DNA of 64,000 bases, from assembly GCF_965249985.1 (NCBI RefSeq), contig NZ_OZ252280.1; one strand, written 5' to 3'. The notes below the pieces were generated by a model that ran no database searches, was not told the origin of the DNA, and was given only the letters and a program-made list of their open reading frames with translations. This DNA is from Algiphilus sp022763315. Its GTDB lineage: Bacteria > Pseudomonadota > Gammaproteobacteria > Nevskiales > Nevskiaceae. The position numbers and the translations under genes are program-made. Positions 34,270 through 43,057 of the stretch are shown in pieces. Position 1 is the first letter of the stretch, and each line of letters opens with the position of its first letter.

Positions 34270-35214
34270 ATGGCGAAATCGGTATCGGACTGGCGAGGGC
34301 TGGCGCGCGGCGCCATTGCCACTGCGCTATTGATCGGACTGCTTTGGCTCGTGCAGCGAAGCATTGGCTGGTCCGGCGTGCTGGCTGCCTGGCGGCACAT
34401 CCCTGCGGAGACGCTTGTCATGGCCATGGCCTTGCTGGTCGGGGCGCAGATCGTGCGTGGACTGCGGTTACGCTGTTACCTGGCATCGCATCCGGGCGCG
34501 CGTACAGGGCCACTCATCCGCATCTCGATTCTGCATACGGCAGCCAACAATCTCCTGCCGATGCGTCTTGGGGAGGCCGCACTCCCATTGTTGTTGCGGC
34601 CAATGGGCGTCGGTTGGAGCGAAGGGCTGGTGAGTCTGCTGTGGTTGCGGATCTTTGATCTGCACGCCCTGATGAGTGTCGCTCTGGTCTTCGTGACCGC
34701 CAGTCGGTGGGGAGTGCAGGCCGTGCCTGTCAGCCTGCTGATCGCAGCCGTCATCCTCATTGCTTCCGTGGCGCTGCTGCGTCGGGTCGGCCGCTCAGGG
34801 CTGGGGAGTCGCTTCCGTGGCCTGGCGGCCGTGTCCACAGTCCTCCACCGTCCCCTGGCCAGGCCCTTCACTCTCTATCTGTGGACCTTGCTGATCTGGG
34901 TCCTCAAGTGGGCAGGCATGGTTTCTCTGCTCGCTGTCCTGGTACCGGTCTCGCCGCTGCAACAGGCAATGGGTGTGGTCGCGGGCGAGCTTTCGAGCGT
35001 ACTTCCAGTGCATGGTGTCGCCGGCGCGGGTACCTATGAGGCGGCGGTCGTCGCTGGGATGGGGCTTTCCGGCGCGGCAATGTCGGGCCAGCTGCTCGCA
35101 GCAGCAGTGAATCTGCACCTCTTTCTGCTCACGGTGTCAGTAGGGCTGGCCCTGCTGGTCTACCCCTTTCGGGGAAGGCGGGCGCCTTGTCACAAAACGG
35201 ACGTCGTCCTGTAG
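34270..35214 (+). CDS. LPG synthase TM-domain/UPF0104 flippase-like membrane protein
   Basis: This 314-residue polytopic membrane protein has about eight helices and belongs to the lysylphosphatidylglycerol-synthetase transmembrane/AglD-like family. The family signature NNLLPMRLGEAALPLLLRP is present at about residues 93-111, with a conserved late motif GVAGAGTYEAAVV. Family members flip or handle lipid-linked sugars or aminoacyl lipids. There is no catalytic LPG synthase domain, so a lipid-carrier handling role is more likely than aminoacylation. It heads a cluster of PAP2, GT2 and GT39 proteins. Confidence 0.82.
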   Translation: MAKSVSDWRGLARGAIATALLIGLLWLVQRSIGWSGVLAAWRHIPAETLVMAMALLVGAQIVRGLRLRCYLASHPGARTGPLIRISILHTAANNLLPMRLGEAALPLLLRPMGVGWSEGLVSLLWLRIFDLHALMSVALVFVTASRWGVQAVPVSLLIAAVILIASVALLRRVGRSGLGSRFRGLAAVSTVLHRPLARPFTLYLWTLLIWVLKWAGMVSLLAVLVPVSPLQQAMGVVAGELSSVLPVHGVAGAGTYEAAVVAGMGLSGAAMSGQLLAAAVNLHLFLLTVSVGLALLVYPFRGRRAPCHKTDVVL

Positions 35215-35285
35215 CAAAGCGATTGTCTGGACGACACGGTGTCGTCGTATTCGCTCACTAGCCTACGCCCAACTTCTCAAGGGGT

Positions 35286-36083
35286 GTGAAGGGGGCGATC
35301 GTGCAGGGAATCTCAAGCGAAACTGCAAACGGGGCGGGGTATGCGCTGCACCGGCTGCGCCTGGTGCTGCGCCGTTGGGATGTGGTGGCTTGTCTGGCGG
35401 TTGCCGCCACCTTTCTGCTGTATCCGAATATCGATCTGACGGTATCGGCCTGGTTTTTCTCGCCGGAAGAGGGTTGGTATCTGGCGGATCATCCGATGGC
35501 ACTCTTCATCTATCACGGTGCGGAACAGGTCGCCTGGATTGTTGGCCTGACGCTGCTCATCGTCTACGTGACCGGGCGCCTTCGCCCAGCATGGATCTCC
35601 GCTGATCGACGGGCCATCGCAGCCTTCGTGCTTCTGAGCACGCTCATGGGTCCTTTGTTGGTTGTGAACGCCGGCTTCAAGGAGCACTGGGGGCGGGCAA
35701 AGCCAAAGGACGTGGCAGAGTTCGGTGGCCATGCGGCGTACAGCGGCGCGCTGCGTCCCGCCAGCCAGTGTGCGTCCAATTGTTCCTTTCCTTCCGGCCA
35801 TGCCACCGTGGGTTACGCCTTCCTCGCTTTCGCACTGGTGGTGCCGCGCCGGCGGCGTCTGTGGCTGGTCACCGGAACGGCGCTCGGATTGACGGTCGGC
35901 GCCGTGAGAATCGTGCAGGGTGGGCACTTCCTGTCGGATGTCCTGTTCTCCGGTTTTGTTGTGTGGTTCTGCGCGCTCGGCGCGCTCTATGTGCGTGACA
36001 ACCTGACCACCAGGGCGATTCGCGAACGCTGGAGCAGCTGGCGCCAACCCAAGCGATTGCGGCCTGCGCGTAGTCCTCAGTAA
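35286..36083 (+). CDS. PAP2-family membrane phosphatase (first copy)
   Basis: This 265-residue type 2 phosphatidic acid phosphatase has about five to six membrane helices. The three-part active site is visible: KEHWGRAKP (the Arg of the usual KxxxxxxRP is Lys here), NCSFPSGHATVGY and RIVQGGHFLSDV. It resembles lipid A 1-phosphatase or undecaprenyl-diphosphate phosphatase relatives that act at the periplasmic face. The start is GTG at 35286 with AAGGGG just upstream; a GTG five codons later is possible. Neighbouring glycosyltransferases suggest recycling of a polyprenyl carrier or modification of lipid A. Confidence 0.85.
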   Translation: MKGAIVQGISSETANGAGYALHRLRLVLRRWDVVACLAVAATFLLYPNIDLTVSAWFFSPEEGWYLADHPMALFIYHGAEQVAWIVGLTLLIVYVTGRLRPAWISADRRAIAAFVLLSTLMGPLLVVNAGFKEHWGRAKPKDVAEFGGHAAYSGALRPASQCASNCSFPSGHATVGYAFLAFALVVPRRRRLWLVTGTALGLTVGAVRIVQGGHFLSDVLFSGFVVWFCALGALYVRDNLTTRAIRERWSSWRQPKRLRPARSPQ

Positions 36084-36157
36084 GCGTCATCGACGCCTCC
36101 AGCCCGGTGGGTAGCGATGGTGGCTCCCACCTCTGCATTCCAAGGGAGTCGCACACA

Positions 36158-37144
36158 ATGCGGAACAGTGCGCGCTTGAGCGTGGTCGTGCCGGTGTTCA
36201 ACGAACAGGACAGTATCGCTGCCCTCGTCGAGCGGATTCACCAGGCGTTGTCGTCGGCGGCGCTGCGCTGGGAGCTCATCCTGGTCAACGATGGCAGTTT
36301 CGACGCCACCCACGCGCGCGCTGTGGAGGCCTGTGCACAGTACGGCTCCCACGTGCGGGTGGTGGATCTCTACCGCAATTTTGGGCAGACGGCCGCGTTG
36401 CAGGCCGGTATTGATCACGCGCGCGGTGACTTGATCGCCACCATGGACGGAGATCTGCAGAACGATCCCTGCGACATACCCGCCATGATCGAGCGGCTAG
36501 TGGAACAGGATCTGGATCTGGTCGCTGGTTGGCGGAAGGATCGGAAGGACGGTCTCTGGTTGCGCAAATTGCCTTCGCGCCTCGCCAACGCCTTGATCGG
36601 ACGCGTCACCGGCGTCCGTTTGCATGACTACGGATGCACGCTCAAGGTGTTCCGGGCCTCCATCGTTCGCGATGTCCGTCTGTATGGCGAAATGCATCGC
36701 TTTATCCCGGCGTGGGTCGCGATGCGGACGGGCCCCAACCGCATACAGGAAATGCCGGTCCGCCATCATGCCCGCCAGCATGGTGCGTCCAAGTACGGGC
36801 TGTCACGCACCTTTCGCGTGATCATCGATTTGGCCGTGGTGTTCTTCTTCCTCCGCTATCAGGCGCGACCGGGGCACTTCTTCGGCTTACTGGGTTTTGG
36901 ACTGGGTGCACTGGGCGTGCTGGCGCTGATGCACCTATTCGTTCTCAAGCTCGGTGGCGTTGATATCGGCGGCCGGCCGCTGTTCCTGACGGCCGTCATG
37001 CTGGTGGTGCTTTCGGTGCAGATGTTCAGCACGGCTGTCCTCGCCGAAATGATGTCGCGTACCTATTTCGAGTCGCGCGAGGACACCCACTACCGCATCC
37101 GGCAGATCGATGCTCCGGCAGAGGATGGCTGGTATGGCGCTTAG
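36158..37144 (+). CDS. Family 2 glycosyltransferase, DPM1/ArnC-like with two TM helices
   Basis: This 328-residue protein has an N-terminal GT-A domain: VVVPVFNEQDSIAAL, LILVNDGSFDATHA, NFGQTAALQAGIDHARGD and the metal-binding region MDGDLQNDP. Two C-terminal membrane helices follow (about 255-280 and 285-310). This is the layout of enzymes such as ArnC, GtrB and DPM1 that load a sugar onto undecaprenyl phosphate. The start is the ATG at 36158 with AAGGGAG upstream. It overlaps the following GT39 gene by 11 bases, which suggests the loaded carrier is that enzyme's donor. Confidence 0.9.
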   Translation: MRNSARLSVVVPVFNEQDSIAALVERIHQALSSAALRWELILVNDGSFDATHARAVEACAQYGSHVRVVDLYRNFGQTAALQAGIDHARGDLIATMDGDLQNDPCDIPAMIERLVEQDLDLVAGWRKDRKDGLWLRKLPSRLANALIGRVTGVRLHDYGCTLKVFRASIVRDVRLYGEMHRFIPAWVAMRTGPNRIQEMPVRHHARQHGASKYGLSRTFRVIIDLAVVFFFLRYQARPGHFFGLLGFGLGALGVLALMHLFVLKLGGVDIGGRPLFLTAVMLVVLSVQMFSTAVLAEMMSRTYFESREDTHYRIRQIDAPAEDGWYGA

Positions 37145-38639
37145 CACCGCAAGCGACGATCGGGCACCGGTTGCGATCCCGGGCTTGGTTGCAACGCATG
37201 GGCGCTGGTTGCTAGCGGCCATTCTAGTGGTGGGAAGCCTGTACCGGCTGTGGGTCTTGTCCGCCGCCGATATCGATCTTTTCTTCGACGAAGCCTACTA
37301 CTGGGACTGGGCGCAGCAACTGGCCTGGGGCTACTACTCTAAGCCCCCCTTGCTGGCGTGGTTGATTGCCGCCACCACCGCCGTCTTCGGTGATGGCGAG
37401 ATTGCCGTCAAATCCGGGGCGCTACTGGCCTATCCCGTCACGACCTGGATCCTGTTCCTTCTCGGCCGCAGGCTTTACAACGAAAGCCTTGCCTTCTACG
37501 TGGCGCTGGCCTTTTTCACGCTTCCGGCCGTCAGCCTCTCTTCACTGGTGATTGCCACCGACGTCGTCCTCCTTTTGGTGTGGACCGCGGCGATGCTCTT
37601 CTTTCACCGTGCGATCAGCGACAACCGCTGGGTGGACTGGCTCATCGCCGGCGCACTTGGCGGCGTTGGCCTACTGGCGAAGTACAACTTCGTCCTTTTT
37701 CTGCCGTCGGCGCTGCTCTTTCTCAGCGTCTCCGCCGCTCATCGTCATCATCTCCGCAATCCCAAGCTCTATGCCGCGGTCGGACTCGCCGCTGCGGTCT
37801 TCCTGCCGCATATCCTCTGGAATGCGGCCCATGGCTGGCCCACGCTGCGCCATACGGCGGAGATCTCGAAGTTGGGTGGGGATCTGTTTCACGTCGGGCA
37901 CCTGGCCGAGTTTGTCGGCGCCCAATTCGGGGTGTTCGGCCCCCTTTTCTTTGCTGCCTTCCTGTGGGCCGTGTGCAGCGGTGGGCGCCGGTGGTCCGAT
38001 CCGCGCTGGCGGTTTCTGCTCTGTTTTTCGGTGCCCTTCCTGGCCACCATCGGTGTACAGGCCTTGCTGGCGCGCGCCCATGCAAACTGGGCGGCGCCGA
38101 CTTACGTTGCGGCCACCATCCTCGTCTGCGCCTGGCTGCTCGAGGAACGTCGTCGGTGGTTGCAGGCCGCTATCGCGCTGAACATCGTCCTCGGCGTGAC
38201 CTTTTATCACTGGCAAACCATCGTGCCGGCGCTGGGCGGCACCCTCACCGAACATAACGATCCCTACCACCGCGTGCGCGGCTGGGAGGCACTCGCAGCG
38301 GAGGTTGACCGTCTGCGGATGAGTGAACGCGATCTGCCCCTGCTGGCGGATAGCCGCCGCGAAATGGCGGCGTTGCGCTATTACCTGTCGCCAAGACCTT
38401 CCCGCTCGGTGATGTGGCATCCGGGCGGCCCGGCGCCGGACCACTACGCCCTGACGGTACCGCTCACCGCCGAACAAACCGGTCCGTGGCTGTACGTAAC
38501 GCGGCGCGACGACCCTGACGAAGTACTCACGCGCTTTCGCTCGGTGACGGCATTGGGCGTCGCGGAGGTGCCGCTGTCGGAGCGCAGTACCCGGCGGGTC
38601 TCGGTCTGGCGGTTGGACGGCTTCCGTGGCTATCGCTAG
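37134..38639 (+). CDS. GT39/ArnT-like integral membrane glycosyltransferase (first copy)
   Basis: This 501-residue protein has about ten to twelve hydrophobic segments. The N-terminal periplasmic-loop motif DLFFDEAYYWDWAQ carries the acidic catalytic residues of GT-C enzymes. YYSKPPLLAWLIAATTAVFG is typical of the PMT/ArnT family. Such enzymes transfer a sugar from a polyprenyl-phosphate donor to lipid A or protein. The ATG at 37134 lies inside the end of the GT2 gene with GAGG upstream. Its own end overlaps the next GT39 gene by 14 bases. Confidence 0.88.
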   Translation: MALSTASDDRAPVAIPGLVATHGRWLLAAILVVGSLYRLWVLSAADIDLFFDEAYYWDWAQQLAWGYYSKPPLLAWLIAATTAVFGDGEIAVKSGALLAYPVTTWILFLLGRRLYNESLAFYVALAFFTLPAVSLSSLVIATDVVLLLVWTAAMLFFHRAISDNRWVDWLIAGALGGVGLLAKYNFVLFLPSALLFLSVSAAHRHHLRNPKLYAAVGLAAAVFLPHILWNAAHGWPTLRHTAEISKLGGDLFHVGHLAEFVGAQFGVFGPLFFAAFLWAVCSGGRRWSDPRWRFLLCFSVPFLATIGVQALLARAHANWAAPTYVAATILVCAWLLEERRRWLQAAIALNIVLGVTFYHWQTIVPALGGTLTEHNDPYHRVRGWEALAAEVDRLRMSERDLPLLADSRREMAALRYYLSPRPSRSVMWHPGGPAPDHYALTVPLTAEQTGPWLYVTRRDDPDEVLTRFRSVTALGVAEVPLSERSTRRVSVWRLDGFRGYR

Positions 38640-40248
38640 CAAAGTGGTCGACGCCGCGCCGCGCCTTAGCGCGCGCGGCGAAGGCCAGCGTCGCCTACTC
38701 GTGGCGACGTTGGTGTTGTGTTCCTTCGTACTGGGGCTGGGCGGTCTGCCGCTGTTCGATCTAGACGAAGGTGCGTTCGCCCAAGCCACTCTGGAAATGC
38801 TGGACTCCGGCCAGTTCGCCGCCACGACATTGAACGGAGAACCGCGCTTCGACAAGCCGATCCTGAGCTACTGGCTGCAGGCCCTGTCAGTGAGCGTGCT
38901 CGGCGTCAGCGAATGGGCTTTCCGCTTGCCTTCGGCGCTCGCCGCCCTTGGCTGGATGTTCCTTCTTTGGCGGCTGGTTCGCACCCACACCGACACGGCG
39001 ACGGCCGATGTCACCGTGCTGGTTGCCGCCACCACTCTCGGCGTCAGCCTGATCGCCCGTGCGGCCATTGCGGATGCCCTGCTCAATCTCTGCATTGTCG
39101 GCGCTATGGCTTCGGTATTGGCCTATGCCGACACCAGCCGACGTCGCCACGTGGTGACCGCCTTCGCCTGGATGGCGCTGGGAACGCTGACCAAGGGGCC
39201 CGTTGCGATCGTGCTGCCCTTGGCCGTGAGCGTGCTCCTCGCCGCCAAGGAGCGCCGCTGGGGTGACTGGTTGCGCGCCGCCTTCGATCCACTGGCTTGG
39301 GGTGTCTTCCTGCTCCTCCTCACGCCTTGGTTGTGGGCGGTGTATCAAGCGCAGGGAGCGGCTTTCTTCGCCGGCTTTCTGGGCGAACACAACCTCGGTC
39401 GCTTCACCGGCACGATGCATGGGCATGGCGGCAGCCTGTTCTATTACGTCCTGGTACTCCCGCTCGTGCTGCTGCCCTATAGCGGCTGGCTGCTTCGCAT
39501 CCTTCCGCGCGCACGCACGACGCTGCTCGCCGACCGCTGGCATTGCTTCCTGTGGTCCTGGTTTGCGGTGACATTCCTCCTGTTCAGCTTGTCCGCAACC
39601 CAGCTGCCACACTATGTGCTCTACGGCGCCTCGCCGCTGTTTGCCCTCATGGCGATGTACCGCGCGCATCTGAAGAGCGGCGGGTGGGCCTTTCTGCCGG
39701 CCGCCGCCTTCTTCGCTGTGGTCGCCGTATTGCCGTGGCTTCTGCCCGTGTTTGCCGCGCACGGCGGCGCGTATGAGCAAGCCCTGCTTGCGGATCTGAC
39801 GGGTGTCTTTCCCCTGTCTTATTGTCTGACGGTGGGGCTGGCGTGGGCGATGCTGTTGCTCGCCGTGTTTGTTAGGCGCTACCCACTCTGGCAGAGGCTT
39901 GTGCTGGTGGGCTGCGCACAGGCGCTGGTGGTCACCGGAGCGCTGCTGCCGGCCGTGGCGCAGGTGCGGCAGGTGCCGGTACAGCAGGCCGCGTCGGTAG
40001 CCGCAGCCAGCGCGCGGCCGGTCGTCGCGTTCCGGACCAATTTTCCGAGCTTTTCGGTCTACTACGGCGCGCCCACACCACGCCGCGCCCCCCATATCGG
40101 GGAGCTCGCTTTTCTGAGGATAGACCGCCTGGAGGCATTGCGCGCGGTGGTGCCCGAATCGGTCACATTGCAGCCGCTCTTTCTTGACGGGGGCGTCGCG
40201 TTGATTGCCATCAATGCGCGGGAGGGTGCCAATGCAGCTCGCCCATGA
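38626..40248 (+). CDS. GT39/ArnT-like integral membrane glycosyltransferase (second copy)
   Basis: This 540-residue polytopic protein is in the same family as the preceding gene but clearly divergent. The catalytic loop reads LFDLDEGAFAQATLEML, followed by FDKPILSYWLQA, which matches the ArnT pattern more closely. It starts at GTG 38626, overlapping the previous stop. Two GT39 enzymes with one GT2 suggest either two acceptor sites or two sugars on the same carrier. Its end overlaps the next PAP2 gene. Confidence 0.88.
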   Translation: MAIASKVVDAAPRLSARGEGQRRLLVATLVLCSFVLGLGGLPLFDLDEGAFAQATLEMLDSGQFAATTLNGEPRFDKPILSYWLQALSVSVLGVSEWAFRLPSALAALGWMFLLWRLVRTHTDTATADVTVLVAATTLGVSLIARAAIADALLNLCIVGAMASVLAYADTSRRRHVVTAFAWMALGTLTKGPVAIVLPLAVSVLLAAKERRWGDWLRAAFDPLAWGVFLLLLTPWLWAVYQAQGAAFFAGFLGEHNLGRFTGTMHGHGGSLFYYVLVLPLVLLPYSGWLLRILPRARTTLLADRWHCFLWSWFAVTFLLFSLSATQLPHYVLYGASPLFALMAMYRAHLKSGGWAFLPAAAFFAVVAVLPWLLPVFAAHGGAYEQALLADLTGVFPLSYCLTVGLAWAMLLLAVFVRRYPLWQRLVLVGCAQALVVTGALLPAVAQVRQVPVQQAASVAAASARPVVAFRTNFPSFSVYYGAPTPRRAPHIGELAFLRIDRLEALRAVVPESVTLQPLFLDGGVALIAINAREGANAARP

Positions 40249-41089
40249 TCCGCGGTTCTTGCGTCGTCTTGTGCGACACCGGAACGGCCAGGTTGGCGCA
40301 TCGGCCGAAGGCATGCGCTGGCTGTGCGGCATCATCGTGTTTTCGCTGTTGGTGGCTGCGCTGGCATGGGCCGTCGGGGGCTACCACACCGGCTTCCACA
40401 CCCTGAACGCGCTCGCACCTTGGGCGGGTGAAGTCTTCTGGCAGAACCTCACGCACCTGGGGAACGGCTCGGTGGCGCTGGCCTTGCTACTGCTGTTTGC
40501 GCGGAATCATCCGAGCGCGGTCTGGACAGGGCTGATCGCGGCGGTCTTTGCCCTGTTGCTGTCGCACGGCATCAAATATGGTGCGACCACGCTGCGGCCA
40601 CCTGCGGTTCTGGACGCCGATGCCTTTCATCTGATCGGCCGCGGCTGGCCGACACGTAGCTTCCCCTCGGGGCATACCGTCACCGCCTTCGTCTTTGCGG
40701 CCATTTTCATCGCACATATGCACAGCACACTGGCGCGTGCACTGTTGCTGCTGGCCGCGATCCTGGTGGGTGGAAGCCGGGTGGTGGTTGGTGTGCATTG
40801 GCCGATTGATGTGCTCGCTGGGGCGGCACTCGGCACGGCGGCCGCAGTCATCGGCATTTCCCTGGGGCGGCGCTGGAGATGGGGACTGCAGCCTGTGGGG
40901 CATCGCATCTGCGTGCTGGTGCTGGTGGTGGGCACCTTCGGGCTGTTTGATGAAATCAATGGCTATCCGCACGCAATGCTGCTGTCACAGACCCTGGCGG
41001 TGCTCGCCTTGGCGGTCGCTTCGATCGATTATCTTGGCCCGCTTCTACGTGCGGCGGCGGTGCGCCGTCTGACGTCGGGTAGTCCTTGA
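40232..41089 (+). CDS. PAP2-family membrane phosphatase (second copy)
   Basis: This 285-residue PAP2 phosphatase has a complete active site: KYGATTLRP, FPSGHTVTAF and SRVVVGVHWPIDV. About six membrane helices are visible. The start is the ATG at 40232 with GGAGGG six bases upstream, inside the end of the GT39 gene. It could dephosphorylate undecaprenyl diphosphate or lipid A. Unlike the copy at 35286 it keeps the canonical KxxxxxxRP arginine. Confidence 0.87.
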   Translation: MQLAHDPRFLRRLVRHRNGQVGASAEGMRWLCGIIVFSLLVAALAWAVGGYHTGFHTLNALAPWAGEVFWQNLTHLGNGSVALALLLLFARNHPSAVWTGLIAAVFALLLSHGIKYGATTLRPPAVLDADAFHLIGRGWPTRSFPSGHTVTAFVFAAIFIAHMHSTLARALLLLAAILVGGSRVVVGVHWPIDVLAGAALGTAAAVIGISLGRRWRWGLQPVGHRICVLVLVVGTFGLFDEINGYPHAMLLSQTLAVLALAVASIDYLGPLLRAAAVRRLTSGSP

Positions 41090-41102
41090 CCCGGGCGGGC
41101 CT

Positions 41103-42461
41103 ATGGTGACGCTGGTCTCCATATTCCCGCCCGCCTCCAGAAGCATCCAACCGCCGGCGTCCGCGACTGCGGATCGCTGCCTGGTGCTCTGCCGCATCCT
41201 TCTACTAGGGCTGCTGTTCCTGCCCGTAGCTGCGCAACCAGCATCCGCCGACTGTGCGGAGTCAGAGCGTCCGTTACGAATCGCAGCCGTCGCTTTCGAA
41301 GGCAACGCGGTGACGCGGCGTTCCACCTTGATGCAGGAACTGCGCTTTCGGGAGGGGGATGCGGTGTGTCGAGCGGCGCTCGAGTTCGGTCGCCAGGCCA
41401 TTCAGGATCTGGGTCTGTTTCGCCGGGTTGCCCTGGAGATCCGGGCGCTGCAGGCCGGCGAGGTGAAGGTGATCTATCGCCTCATCGAGCGCTGGTATCT
41501 GCTTCCCATTCCGCGCGTCGATGCGAACAGCGATGCCGAATACGGCTATGGCCTGAAGCTCAAGTGGAACAATGTCGGAGGCTTCAATCATCGCCTGGAA
41601 CTTGATGCGGTGCGTCGCGAATTGCGCGAGCGAACCACCACTGGCGAGAGCACGCTCGACGGCAGCTATCTCTGGCGCCGCGTACGAGGCACAACCAACA
41701 CCCTGGTGTTCCGGGGCGGCTACCGGGAGGAAGACGCCAGCGACGGGGATCGCCTGTTCCAGGACCGTGAGACCCATTTCGGCGTCGGCATTTCTCGCCA
41801 GCTCACCAGTACCCGGACCGGGCAGGGTTGGCAGGCGCGGGCGGGGCTGGGATGGTTGTATGGCACCAAGCGGGGCGAAGCCGCGCCCCCGGATGACGGT
41901 CGGCTGTGGCGGCTTTCGCTTGGTGCCGCCTACCGCGAGGTTCGGGATCTGGTCTACAGCGAGCGCGGCACGAAGGCCAGTATCGGCGTGAGCACACACC
42001 TGCCTCGGTTATCCGACTATGACCAGCTGCTCCTGCAGGGCCAATGGGCGCGGTTCCAGCCCGTGGGAAGACGCGCCCATCAAGCCCTGCACTGGATTGC
42101 CGAAGCCGGGACCTACCACGGCGGACCCACCGCGCGCCGCAATGACCGTTTCCAACTAGGTGGTGACGAAGCCATGCGCGGCTACGAGCAGGAAAGTGCG
42201 GAAGGCGATGCCTATTGGCGCGTTGCCGGTTTGTTTCTCCGCCCCTTGTACTGGGATTGGCTGCGCGCTTTGGTGGCGCTCGAGCTTGGAGATACCCTAC
42301 ACAGCAGCTTCCCGCAGCGTGACACGCCGGTGTTGGCGAGCCTCGCCATCGGGCTGCGAATCCGCATCACATGGTTTGTCGATACCGAAGTGGAACTGGG
42401 TATCGGCTTCCCCTTGCGCGATGGCGAGGGGCCGCATGTCTTCGCCAGCAGCATCGATTGA
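41103..42461 (+). CDS. Single-POTRA Omp85-family outer-membrane protein (paralogue 1)
   Basis: This 452-residue protein has a hydrophobic export signal ending near PASADC, then one POTRA-like domain (about 58-128, IAAVAFEGNAVTRRSTLMQEL, AIQDLGLFRRVALEI). A C-terminal barrel of about 320 residues follows. The Omp85 loop-6 motif appears as MRGYEQ after LGGDE. The closing part is LRIRITWFVDTEVELGIGFPL. It is clearly homologous to the gene at 44792 over its full length. BamA and TamA have five and three POTRA domains, so this belongs to the small single-POTRA group. The role is unknown. The first codons (about 35) before the signal look non-native, so the true start may be downstream. Confidence 0.82.
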   Translation: MVTLVSIFPPASRSIQPPASATADRCLVLCRILLLGLLFLPVAAQPASADCAESERPLRIAAVAFEGNAVTRRSTLMQELRFREGDAVCRAALEFGRQAIQDLGLFRRVALEIRALQAGEVKVIYRLIERWYLLPIPRVDANSDAEYGYGLKLKWNNVGGFNHRLELDAVRRELRERTTTGESTLDGSYLWRRVRGTTNTLVFRGGYREEDASDGDRLFQDRETHFGVGISRQLTSTRTGQGWQARAGLGWLYGTKRGEAAPPDDGRLWRLSLGAAYREVRDLVYSERGTKASIGVSTHLPRLSDYDQLLLQGQWARFQPVGRRAHQALHWIAEAGTYHGGPTARRNDRFQLGGDEAMRGYEQESAEGDAYWRVAGLFLRPLYWDWLRALVALELGDTLHSSFPQRDTPVLASLAIGLRIRITWFVDTEVELGIGFPLRDGEGPHVFASSID

Positions 42462-42485
42462 TCCGGCGCGCCACTGCGGCGCAGG

Positions 42486-42791
42486 TCAGTGATCGGGGAG
42501 TAGGCGGTGCGCCAGTGCGCGCTCCAGCTTGCCTTCCGCATCGCGCACTGCGGCATACCAGTCCGCGTCTTGCGCCTCGACCACGATGGGATCCTTGCCG
42601 GCGGGGCGGGCTTCCAGCTTGCAGGATTTGTCGACGCCTCCCTTCTGTCCATTCACGTCCTTCAAGAAGGCGCGAACACGGGTCAGTCGGTCGCCGTACT
42701 GCGGTCGCAGACGCTCCAGGCGCGCCTCGATGTACTGCTCCAGTGCCGGAGAGCGTTCGACGCCGTCACCGTGATGCACTTCTGTCTCCAT
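42486..42791 (-). CDS. HPF/RaiA-like ribosome-associated protein
   Basis: This 101-residue protein resembles the S30EA/HPF/RaiA family of ribosome hibernation factors (ALEQYIEARLERLRPQYGDRLTRVRAFLKDVNG, then KLEARPAGKDPIVVEAQ, then YAAVRDAEGKLERAL). The order beta-alpha-beta-beta-beta-alpha fits. Unlike most HPF it carries a KGGVDK insertion and is not next to rpoN. Members of this subgroup are often annotated only as HPF/RaiA family, so inhibition of translation in stationary phase is inferred. It is convergent with the Omp85 gene. Confidence 0.78.
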   Translation of the reverse strand: METEVHHGDGVERSPALEQYIEARLERLRPQYGDRLTRVRAFLKDVNGQKGGVDKSCKLEARPAGKDPIVVEAQDADWYAAVRDAEGKLERALAHRLLPDH

Positions 42792-43057
42792 GAAAGCTCC
42801 TTGACGATCAGTGGTGGAGGGGGCGCAACAAAGGCTATGACCTTTGTCGGCCTCTGACGTTCGATGTCTGGCTTGCAGAAGGTGCTTTCAAGCCCCTCAC
42901 AACTTACCGGCGCGCCAAGCCCTGTCATCCACAGACCTACAAGTGTCGGCTGTGGATCGCACAGACTCTGTCGCCTGCCGTGCGTATTGGCCCAAGCGCC
43001 GCCTGCGTATGGTGTGCGGTGGAAAACCCTCAATAGAACAACCGTGGAGTGAGACTT

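Noticed and set aside
38887..40335. A 482-codon open frame on the minus strand opposite the second GT39 gene
   Set aside because: The composition (His, Arg, Gln-rich) and lack of domain or ribosome-binding site mark it as the shadow of the GT39 membrane protein.
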